Assembly (NCBI GenBank): GCA_900548735.1
Contig: URMC01000007.1
Location: 1 to 33,336, forward strand
Origin: an uncultured Eubacteriales bacterium
GTDB lineage: Bacteria > Bacillota > Clostridia > Oscillospirales > CAG-272
Direction: 5' to 3'
Length of the DNA stretch: 33,336 bases
A program made the translations under genes and the position numbers. The notes beneath the pieces were generated by a model. It ran no database searches. It had not been told where the DNA came from and worked only from the letters and a program-made list of their open reading frames with translations. How positions within the stretch are numbered: the first letter of the stretch is position 1; every line of letters starts with the position of its first letter. This document shows positions 5,646 through 12,656 of this stretch, piece by piece.

Positions 5646-5711
5646 GTATATGTAATTACTTTTTATCTTTTTCACTATTCGGCGGCGTGGTCTTGCCGTC
5701 CGCAGTCGATC

Positions 5712-5725
5712 TCCCGTACGGGTCA
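5712..5725 (+). other. Right attachment-site repeat
   Basis: TCCCGTACGGGTCA is identical to 2954-2967. TCGATC precedes it, against TCGAT in the tRNA gene. No tRNA surrounds it, so it is best read as the displaced chromosomal half of the split site. Confidence 0.6.
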
Positions 5726-5752
5726 AAGGCGCGCGCAGGCGCGCCTTTTCTT
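5725..5752 (+). terminator. Strong terminator beside the right attachment repeat
   Basis: AAAGGCGCGC pairs perfectly with GCGCGCCTTT around GCAG, followed by TTTTCTTTTT. With no gene just upstream, it is probably the original terminator of the tRNA operon. Confidence 0.7.
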
Positions 5753-5758
5753 TTTGTC

Positions 5759-5910
5759 GGCTCGTTTCGCAGAAACGAGCCCTTTCGGAGGGGGGCGCGC
5801 GGGCGACCGATGGTCGCCCCCTACGTTGTGTACACTCTATTTCCGCAATCATCAAAAAGGCTCCCTTGTGCAAAGGGAGCTGGCGCGCGAGCGCCTGAGG
5901 GATTGTTTTG
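5759..5910. repeat. Cluster of intergenic hairpin repeats
   Basis: Three inverted repeats lie close together: GGCTCGTTTC/GAAACGAGCC (5759-5781), GGGCGACC/GGTCGCCC (5801-5819), and GGCTCCCTT/AAGGGAGC (about 5859-5881) followed by a GCGC/GCGC arm and TGAGGGATTG. From memory, units like the second and third are scattered between genes in many Clostridia. No gene is visible in 5650-6220. Confidence 0.65.
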
Positions 5911-5949
5911 CTGAAACCTTTTGTTTTGCTGACGGGAGGGGTCGCTCCT

Positions 5950-6150
5950 CCCGCCCTGACGTAAAATTACTTTTCTCGTTTCGTCATCAGATTCCCCACC
6001 CGCTTTTTCTTTGAGAGCGCAGGCGCAAAGAAAAAGCTATGAAAAAGAAACGCCAAGGGAGAGACGCGAAAAGGGGGCTTTTTGAAAAAAGCCCCCTTAA
6101 AATCCCGCAAAAACTTTTGGGCAGTTGGCGCCAAGCATTGGGTGAGCGTA
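5950..6150 (+). repeat. Dispersed intergenic repeat, copy A
   Basis: About 200 bp, clearly alignable with 16188-16395. Shared landmarks in order are CCCGCCCTGACGTAAA, CCCGCTTTTTCTTTGA, GGCGCAAAGAAAAAGCTAT, the hairpin GGGGGCTTTTTGAAAAAAGCCCCC (shared exactly) and CAAAAACTTTTGGGCAGTTG. A minus-strand open frame here (5967-6155) also has a relative in copy B. It has no ribosome site and is taken as a by-product of the repeat. Confidence 0.85.
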
Positions 6151-6224
6151 CCCAATGCATCGCGTCAGCCTGAAAGCTGTCCCGCCGGGACCCTCATGGA
6201 CGGCACGACAGTTTGCCGGTGCGG

Positions 6225-8156
6225 TCAGACCCCGATCTCCTCATAGATCTCAAGCAGCCGTTCTTCGGCTTCCTCCCGCCGGGCATCCAGCTCGGCGGCT
6301 TTTTTATAGTCGCTCGCCGCGTCACCGTAAAGCTCTTTCTGAATTTCTTCCAATTCCTTTTCCAGCGCTTCCGCTTCTTTTTTCAGCCTTTCCCGCCGGG
6401 CGGCTTCTTTGCGTGCTCTTGCTGCGTCCTCCTTGCGTGCCAGATACTGCGCCTTGTTCTCGCTGACCGGTTCTTCCGGCTTCCCTGACTCAGGGATGTT
6501 TTGTGACTCCCTTGACTTGCGGTCGGTCAGATATTCCCGATACCCCTCGCCCGGCTTGGACACCGGGAACAGCGTTCCGGTACCTCCCGGAGTCAGGGAG
6601 AGAATGCGGGTTGCCAGTTTGTCGATGAGATAACGGTCGTGAGAGACGGCAAGCACCGTGCCGTCAAAGGCGGAAAGCGCGCTTTCCAGCGCTTCTCTGG
6701 AGTCAATGTCAAGGTGGTTGGTCGGCTCGTCAAGGACGAGGAGGTTGACTTTGGAGAGCATCAGCTTGGCAAGCGTCAGCCTTGCGCGCTCCCCACCGGA
6801 CAGCACCGAAACCGTGCGGAACACATCATCCCCGATAAACCGGAACAGCGCAAGCGTATTCCGTACCTCGGTTTCCGTCAGGTTCGGATACGCATTGTGC
6901 AGTTCCTCAAACACCGTGTTTTCGGGTGTGAGATTCTGGTTTTCCTGATCGTAATAGCCGATCTGGAGGTTATATCCCTCCCGCACGTATCCTGCGGTGG
7001 GTGCCAATCGGCGTAGAAGAATTTTTAAGAGAGTGGATTTGCCGCACCCGTTGGGACCCACGATAAACATCCGGTCACCGGATTTCAGCAGGAAATTCAC
7101 ATCCCGGAACAGCGTTCTGGTGCCGAAGGACATGGAAAGCCCCTTTGCTTCCAATACCTCGCTACCGCTGGCAATCGCTTCTCCGAATCGCATCCGGATG
7201 GCTTTGGGCGCCTCGCGCGGTCTTTCCAGCTTATCCATTTTGGCAAGGAGTTTGAGGCGGGATTCCGCCGCGATGATATTTCGCTCGCGGTTGAAAGCGC
7301 GTTGTTGGGCAATGTATGCTTCCTGCCTTGCAATCTCCTTTTGCTGATCTTTATAGTGTTTTTCCGCCAGCTCCCGGTCAATGCGGCGTTGCTCCACCGT
7401 GGCGCTGTAACCGCCGGAATAGACTTTCGCCGCGCCGTATTCCAGCGCCAGTGTCCGGTTGGTTACACGATCCAGAAAATAGCGGTCGTGAGAGATCACC
7501 AGCACACACCCGCGGTATTGGGAAAGAAAGTTTTCCAGCCACCCGAGCGTTTCGATATCCAGATGGTTGGTCGGCTCGTCCAGCAGTAATACATCCGGCT
7601 CCCGGCAGAGCTGGCGGCAAAGCGCCAGCCGCGTGCGCTGACCGCCGGAAAGTGTGGAAAGCGGGCGGTGCATTGCCTCGCTGTCAAAGCCCATCCGGGT
7701 AAGGATTCCTGCCGCGCGGGAACGGAATTCCAACCCGCCGGCGCGCTCAAACTGCCGCCGCAGGTCGTCATAGGCGGCGTTGAGTTCCGCCGTGCCTCCC
7801 CCGGCATGCAGAAGTTCTTCCATTTCCAGCAGTTTTCCTTCTGTTTCCAACAATTCCGGAAAGCCGGCAAGCAGAAAAGAGAGCGCATTGTCGCCCCCGT
7901 TGTACCCGCCGGTCTGATCCTCCAGAAATGCGTCATTCTGCCGCAGGATCCCGATGCTTTTGCCGGAGGAAAGATAGACCGCACCGCTGTCCGGCACCAG
8001 TTCTCCCATCAGCACACGGAAAAGCGTGGATTTGCCGCACCCGTTGACGCCGACCAGCCCCATGCGGTCGTTATCCTGCAACGAAAAGGAAACATGGGAT
8101 AAAATTACCCGGGTGCCGAATGACACCGTGATATCCGTGGCACTGAGAACGATCAT
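6225..8156 (-). CDS. ABC-F family ATPase (translation factor / ribosome protection type)
   Basis: A soluble protein of 643 residues with two ABC domains and no membrane segments. Walker A motifs are GVNGCGKST (about residue 37) and GPNGCGKST (about 350). Signatures are LSGGQRTRLAL and LSGGERARLTL, each followed by LLLDEPTNHLDI or LVLDEPTNHLDI, and an arginine-rich interdomain linker is present. A charged coiled coil (EALEKELEEIQKELYGDA) closes the C-terminus, as in Uup/YdiF-type members. ABC-F proteins bind the ribosomal E site. The ATG at 8156 is chosen because AAAGGAGG lies just upstream and homology starts there; an in-frame ATG at 8246 coincides with the predicted transcription start. It lies alone, behind a leader terminator. 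Confidence 0.92.
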   Translation of the reverse strand: MIVLSATDITVSFGTRVILSHVSFSLQDNDRMGLVGVNGCGKSTLFRVLMGELVPDSGAVYLSSGKSIGILRQNDAFLEDQTGGYNGGDNALSFLLAGFPELLETEGKLLEMEELLHAGGGTAELNAAYDDLRRQFERAGGLEFRSRAAGILTRMGFDSEAMHRPLSTLSGGQRTRLALCRQLCREPDVLLLDEPTNHLDIETLGWLENFLSQYRGCVLVISHDRYFLDRVTNRTLALEYGAAKVYSGGYSATVEQRRIDRELAEKHYKDQQKEIARQEAYIAQQRAFNRERNIIAAESRLKLLAKMDKLERPREAPKAIRMRFGEAIASGSEVLEAKGLSMSFGTRTLFRDVNFLLKSGDRMFIVGPNGCGKSTLLKILLRRLAPTAGYVREGYNLQIGYYDQENQNLTPENTVFEELHNAYPNLTETEVRNTLALFRFIGDDVFRTVSVLSGGERARLTLAKLMLSKVNLLVLDEPTNHLDIDSREALESALSAFDGTVLAVSHDRYLIDKLATRILSLTPGGTGTLFPVSKPGEGYREYLTDRKSRESQNIPESGKPEEPVSENKAQYLARKEDAARARKEAARRERLKKEAEALEKELEEIQKELYGDAASDYKKAAELDARREEAEERLLEIYEEIGV

Positions 8157-8210
8157 GCTTCCTCCTTTTTCCGGGCGTTGACGACAGGCAAACCGCACGG
8201 CGATATACTG

Positions 8211-8238
8211 AAAAACGGCGGGTGGAAAAAGCCCCGCC
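8211..8238 (-). terminator. Leader terminator (candidate attenuator) of the ABC-F gene
   Basis: On the minus strand GGCGGG (8238-8233) and CCCGCC (8222-8217) pair, followed by GTTTTT. It begins about eight bases after the predicted transcript start and some 55 bases before the ATG. ABC-F resistance genes in other Firmicutes are known to be controlled by such premature terminators. Confidence 0.65.
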
Positions 8239-8251
8239 CAAAACATACATT

Positions 8252-8280
8252 ATTATATAGAAGTCCTTGCGTTTTGTCAA
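8252..8280 (-). promoter_or_regulatory. Promoter of the ABC-F gene
   Basis: Read leftward: TTGACA (8280-8275), a 17-bp spacer and TATAAT (8257-8252), perfect consensus. Confidence 0.85.
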
Positions 8281-8297
8281 GGGGAAAGGAGGTTTGG

Positions 8298-8564
8298 ATG
8301 TGTGATATCTGCGGGCGGTATTATTGTGCCGAAGGATGCCCGGGAGACGACGGAGAGCTGGCGGAATACGGACTGCCGGTGGCGGAGTGTGCGGTTTGCG
8401 GCAGGAATCTGTACAGCGGCATGCGTGTGTTTTGCCGGGAGGAAAAAACGGTGTGCGCGGAATGTGCGGCGCTGTTGGAGACGGACACTCTGTTGGAACT
8501 GACCGGGTGCGGGGAAACCGGGGCTCTACTGGAGGAACTGGGATTTTCAAATGAAACTCTGTAA
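8298..8564 (+). CDS. Cysteine-rich (zinc-ribbon-like) small protein, 88 aa
   Basis: The ATG at 8298 follows AAAGGAGGTTTGG. The N-terminal half has CDICGRYYC, then CAVCG, CREE and CAEC, giving paired CxxC knuckles that probably hold two zinc ions. The C-terminal third is a leucine- and glutamate-rich helix (LLETDTLLELTG). No known family is recognised; the pattern resembles small treble-clef or rubredoxin-like metal-binding proteins. It is transcribed divergently from the ABC-F gene, and its start lies within 20 bp of that promoter, so the two may share control. It ends at a bidirectional terminator. Confidence 0.7.
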   Translation: MCDICGRYYCAEGCPGDDGELAEYGLPVAECAVCGRNLYSGMRVFCREEKTVCAECAALLETDTLLELTGCGETGALLEELGFSNETL

Positions 8565-8570
8565 AAAAGG

Positions 8571-8609
8571 AAAAGCCACGGCGATTGTTGCACAATCGCT
8601 GCGGCTTTT
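8571..8609. terminator. Bidirectional terminator between the Cys-rich gene and ligA
   Basis: AAAAGCC pairs with GGCTTTT and, inside, GCGATTGT with ACAATCGC, a long near-perfect hairpin between convergent genes. Confidence 0.8.
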
Positions 8610-8657
8610 CTGGAAATCTGAAATTTGATTTTGGAATATTTCAATTTTCTTTTGGAA

Positions 8658-10666
8658 TCATTGCCCGCTACTAACGCCGTCGGTCAACAGCCGCAACAGC
8701 TCCTCTTCGTCGATCACCGCGACGCCAAGCGTTTTGGCTTTGGTCAGCTTGGAGCCGGCTTCTTCGCCTGCCACCTCAAAGGAGGTTTTTTTGGAGACGG
8801 AGCCGGTCACCTTGCCGCCTGCGGCGCGGATGCGCTCCGTGGCTTCGTCCCGGGTCATCGTCGGCAGGGTGCCGGTCAGCACAAAGGTCAGCCCCGCCAG
8901 CGTATCGCCCACGGGGGCGGCGGTGGCTTCGGTCAGCACCCCCGCCTCGGCAAGACGGCGGCAGAGCGCAACGTTTTGCGGGTGGGTGAAATAGTTTAAC
9001 ACGTAGTCCGCCGTGATTTCGCCGAAATCCTCAATGGCGACCAGTTCTTCTTTGGTGGCGGCAAAGCAGGCTTCCAGCGTGCGGTAGCGCGCGGCAAGCG
9101 CGGCGGCGGAACCTGCCCGATACTGCGGATGCCAAGGGCATAGATCAGCCGTTCCAGCCCGGCGCCCTTGGATTTTTCAATGGCGGCAATCAGATTTGCC
9201 GCGGATTTTTCGCCCATGCGTTCCAGCGCCGCAATGTCGGCGGCGTGAAGTGTATAGAGGTCTGCCGCGTCATGAATCAGCCCCGCCGAGAGCAGCGCCT
9301 CCACCAGCTGGGGTCCCAACCCCTCAATGTCCATCGCGTCCTTGGAGGCGAAGTGCTCAATTCCGCGGGAGAGCTGCGCCGGGCAGGCACTGTTGGTGCA
9401 TCGCCACGCCGCGCCCTCGTCCTCATCGCGGAAAACCGGCTCCCCGCAGGAGGGGCAGACGGAGGGGAAGCGGAAGTCACGCTCCTCGCCGTTTCGCTTT
9501 TCGGGGATGGCGCGCACCACCTCCGGGATGATGTCTCCCGCTTTCTGCACGACAACGGTGTCCCCGATGTGGATGTCACGCTCCCGGATGAAGTCCTCGT
9601 TATGCAGCGTCGCGCGGGAAACGGTGGTTCCCGCCAGACGCACCGGAGACAGAATTGCGGTGGGGGTCAGCACGCCGGTGCGCCCCACGGCAATCTCCAC
9701 GTCCAGCAGTTTGGTTTCTTTTTGCTCGGGCGGGAATTTGTAAGCCACCGCCCATTTCGGGGTGTTGGTGCCCTCGCCGAGTACCGTGCGGTCGGCAAGG
9801 CGGTTGATCTTGATGACCACGCCGTCAATGTCATAGGGCAGGGCATCGCGCAGTGCCCCGATTTTCCCGATCTGTGCTTCGATCCCGGCGGCGGTGGTCT
9901 CCAGCGTGCGGTTGCCGATCACGTGAAAGCCGAGTTCCTCCAGCCGGTTCAACGTCTCGCTGTGCAGTGCCGGGGCGTGCCCGTCAAGATACGGGGAGCC
10001 TGCCTGAAAGTTGAACACGAAAATGTCCAGTTTGCGTTCCGCCGCAATTTTGGGGTCAAGCTGACGAAGGGACCCAGCCGCCGCGTTTCGCGGGTTGGCA
10101 AAAAGCGATTGCCCTGCCGCCTCGCGCTTTTCGTTCAGTTTCTGAAAAACGGCACGGGGCATATAGACCTCTCCGCGCACCGTAAAGGAGAGCGGCTCCG
10201 GCAGGGTCAAAGGGATGGAAAAGATGGTTTTGATGTTGGCGGTCACGTCCTCGCCGACAAATCCGTCACCGCGCGTGGCGCCCTGCACCAGCACGCCGTT
10301 TTCATAACGCAGGGCGACCGAAAGCCCGTCGATCTTCGGCTCCACCGAATATTCCGCCTCCGGCAGAGTGCCGGCAACGCCGGTGAGAAAATCTTCCAGC
10401 TCTTCAAAGGAAAACACATCGGTCAGGGAGTTCATCTGCACCTCGTGCGTGACCTTTTCAAAGCGGTCCAGCGCGGCGCCCCCCACACGCTGGGTAGGGG
10501 AGGCGGGGTCGTAAAACTCCGGGTGTTCGACTTCCAGTTTTAAGAGTTCGGCATACATCCGGTCGTATTCAAAATCCGAAATTTCGGGGTCGTCGTCCAC
10601 ATAATAGCGCTTGGCGTGATACAGCAGTTGGCGGCGCAGTTTTTTGATTTTTTCTTCCAGTTCCAT
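8658..10666 (-). pseudogene. ligA: NAD+-dependent DNA ligase, apparent one-base frameshift
   Basis: Read through one frame change, this encodes the full ligase of about 669 residues, the usual length. In order it has the Ia/adenylation domain (VEPKIDGLSVALRY with the catalytic lysine, then GATRGDG), the OB fold, a Cys4 zinc finger (CPSCGEP...CTNSACPAQ), helix-hairpin-helix repeats, and a BRCT domain (LAGLTFVLTGTLPTMTRDEA). The frame breaks after ALGIRSIGQV near 9113. The next frame resumes with SAAALAARYRTLEACF, as expected for LigA. The ATG at 10666 follows GGAGGG; the longer upstream frame lacks support. LigA is essential in bacteria, so a sequence error, or a TTT run reduced to TT, is more likely than loss of function. 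Confidence 0.85.
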
Positions 10667-10764
10667 AACGTCCCTCCGGGCGCCTTGCGGCAAAAGTCTG
10701 TTGGCAATAGTATAGCACATTTGGGGCAAAAAGAAAAGCGGAATTTTACTCTTTTCTCCTCCGG

Positions 10765-10794
10765 TTGACAAACAGGTATGCGATGTGCTATAAT
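10765..10794 (+). promoter_or_regulatory. Promoter of the CpsB-like gene cluster
   Basis: TTGACA (10765-10770), an 18-bp spacer and TATAAT (10789-10794) lie 33 bases before the ATG at 10827. Confidence 0.85.
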
Positions 10795-10826
10795 AAGGAA
10801 AGCAAAAAGTGATACAGGAGGGGAAT

Positions 10827-11561
10827 ATGCCGATCATCGACTTTCATGCGCACATTCTTCCGGGGGCGGATCACGGCTCCCGCCATACGGCAACTTCCTT
10901 GGCGCAACTGGAGCTGATCCGGCAGGGCGGCACCGACGCCGTGGTGGCGACCCCTCATTTTTACCCGGATCAGGACAATCCGGATCGGTTTATCGCCCGG
11001 CGCGCGGCGGCGGCAGAGCGGTTGGTTTCCCGCCGCGGTTCGGAATTCCCGCGCGTGTATCTCGGCGCGGAAGTGGCGGTCTGCCCTTTCCTTGACCGGA
11101 TGGAAAGAGAAGAGTTACAGGCACTTTGCGTGGAAGGCACGGATGTCATGCTGTTGGAAATGCCGACCAGGGACTGGGACAGTACGTTGCTTGCCACCGT
11201 GCGTGCAATCCGCAAACTGGGTTTTACCGTGGTGCTGGCGCACATTGACCGGTATCCGTTCCGGAATGTGGAAAAACTGCTGGCGGAAGGCTTTCTGGCA
11301 CAGATCAACGCCTCGGCGCTGTTCCGCCTGTTCGGCGCCTCCCGCTATGCGGAGTTGCTTGCCAATGAGCAGATTGTGGCGCTTGGCAGTGACCTGCACG
11401 GGGACTCGCCGAAAGGCTATCGCGCGTTTTCGCGCCTGCGGCAGAAATATCCGCTTGCCGACGCGGTCTTTGCCCGCACCGCCCGCCTGATCGCGGGTGC
11501 GGAGCCGCTGACCGGTGCGCAGTGCCCGACACAAGAAGCGGGCGCCGCAATTTCGCACTGA
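10827..11561 (+). CDS. CpsB/YwqE-like PHP-domain protein tyrosine phosphatase
   Basis: A protein of 244 residues of the polymerase-and-histidinol-phosphatase fold. Metal-binding motifs are DFHAHILPGADHGS at the start, ATPHFYPD (about 45), AHIDRY (about 140) and GSDLHGDS near the end. In Gram-positives these manganese-dependent phosphatases remove phosphate from the BY-kinase that controls capsule polymerisation. The ATG at 10827 follows AGGAGGGG. The two glycosyltransferase genes downstream support a role in surface polysaccharide. No BY-kinase gene is visible here. A generic PHP phosphoesterase is the alternative. Confidence 0.85.
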   Translation: MPIIDFHAHILPGADHGSRHTATSLAQLELIRQGGTDAVVATPHFYPDQDNPDRFIARRAAAAERLVSRRGSEFPRVYLGAEVAVCPFLDRMEREELQALCVEGTDVMLLEMPTRDWDSTLLATVRAIRKLGFTVVLAHIDRYPFRNVEKLLAEGFLAQINASALFRLFGASRYAELLANEQIVALGSDLHGDSPKGYRAFSRLRQKYPLADAVFARTARLIAGAEPLTGAQCPTQEAGAAISH

Positions 11562-11630
11562 GCGCAAGTAATTCTGACGATGCCTTTCGGGTACCTCCTG
11601 TCAGGCTATTATCGGTGAAAGTGAGAAATC

Positions 11631-12656
11631 ATGAAGTATTCGGTTCTGTACGCCTGCAATGAGGCTTATTCGCCTTTTGCAGGGGTGTCTATACATTCTT
11701 TGCTGTCTTCCAACCGGGATGCTGAGGAAATTGATATTTATCTGGTGACGGATGAGGTCAGCGAAAAAACGCTGCAAAAACTGCAAAGCGAAGTCGGCTC
11801 TTTCGGAGCGGGTCGGCGGCTGTTGGTGGTGGACGCCGCGCCGTATATCCGGGAAATGCAGGCAGGAATTATCCCTATGTACCGTGGCTCGTATACGACA
11901 AATCTTCGTTTGTTTTTTGAAAAGTTCATTCAGCCTGACTGTGAGCGGCTGCTGTATCTGGATTGCGATATTGTGCTTGCCGGGTCACTTGCCGGGCTGT
12001 TTTCCGCAAATTTGGGGGAGGCACCCGCCGCTGTGGTGCAGGAAAGTATTGCGGGGGTGTATCCGTATGAGATCGGCTTTTCTGCCGGGGACCCGTACTT
12101 TAACGCGGGCGTATTTTTTATTCACGTGCCGAATTGGAAAAAACAAAACTGCACCGAGCGCCTATTTGAAATGATGAATGACCCGCGGCACCGCTATATG
12201 AACCCGGATCAGGATTTGCTGAACATTCTGCTGAAAAACAGAGTTCATTGGCTTTTGCCGCAATATAATCTGCAACCGGCGCACCTTGCCTACTCCGACC
12301 GGGCGTATTTCCGCCGCTACGGCAAGGAATGCTATTATTCCAAGGAAGAGATTGATTTTTCCCGCAAAAACCCGGTGATTTACCATACATACCGCTTTTG
12401 CGGGCAGTTCCCGTGGCACAAAAATTCCGTGCACCCGGCGCGGGAGATCTGGCTGAAAAACAAAGCCGAATCCGTGTTTGCCGACCACCCGCCGGTGCCG
12501 AACAAAGGTGCGATTTTCGTTGTGGAACGCGCGCTTTACCGGCTGTTGCCCCGCAGTGTGTTTTTGTGGATTTTTTCGCTGGCGCAAAGGCAACAGTTCC
12601 GTGCCGCCGAAAAGCGGATGCAAAAAGAGCTACGGGCAAAGGAGAAACAGGGATGA
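11631..12656 (+). CDS. Glycosyltransferase family 8 protein
   Basis: A protein of 341 residues with the GT-A fold of LgtC-like retaining galactosyl/glucosyl-transferases. It begins YSVLYACNEAYSPFAGVSIHSLL, interrupted here only by the usual substitutions, and carries the metal-binding DxD motif in LLYLDCDIVLAGSL (about residue 105). FNAGVFFIHVPNWKK and NPDQDLLNILL are the other family signatures. It transfers a hexose from a nucleotide sugar onto a glycan or lipid acceptor in the cytoplasm; donor and acceptor are not predictable. Its stop overlaps the start of the next gene (ATGA), so the two are coupled. A positively charged C-terminus could mediate membrane association. Confidence 0.9.
   Translation: MKYSVLYACNEAYSPFAGVSIHSLLSSNRDAEEIDIYLVTDEVSEKTLQKLQSEVGSFGAGRRLLVVDAAPYIREMQAGIIPMYRGSYTTNLRLFFEKFIQPDCERLLYLDCDIVLAGSLAGLFSANLGEAPAAVVQESIAGVYPYEIGFSAGDPYFNAGVFFIHVPNWKKQNCTERLFEMMNDPRHRYMNPDQDLLNILLKNRVHWLLPQYNLQPAHLAYSDRAYFRRYGKECYYSKEEIDFSRKNPVIYHTYRFCGQFPWHKNSVHPAREIWLKNKAESVFADHPPVPNKGAIFVVERALYRLLPRSVFLWIFSLAQRQQFRAAEKRMQKELRAKEKQG

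Larger units (their letters stand above)
2954..5725. mobile_element. Integrase-less island inserted in the tRNA-Glu 3' end, about 2.76 kb
   Basis: The segment is bounded by direct repeats of TCCCGTACGGGTCA: at 2954-2967 inside tRNA-Glu, and at 5712-5725, where CGAT also precedes with one extra base. Immediately after the right repeat is a strong terminator that would suit the original tRNA operon. The interior is AT-rich and contains a divergent phage-type control region, a repressor, a small membrane protein, tandem repeats and hicAB. No integrase, excisionase, replication or structural gene is visible. It may be a decayed prophage end or a satellite moved in trans. The repeats and gene layout are seen; mobility is inferred. 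Confidence 0.65.

Noticed and set aside
5967..6155. Small minus-strand frame with a relative at 15987-16400
   Set aside because: The similarity is due to the dispersed repeat that both overlap; neither has a ribosome site.
9245..10543. Plus-strand open frame of 432 codons opposite ligA
   Set aside because: It is a shadow of the ligase gene, with no ribosome site and no recognisable domain.
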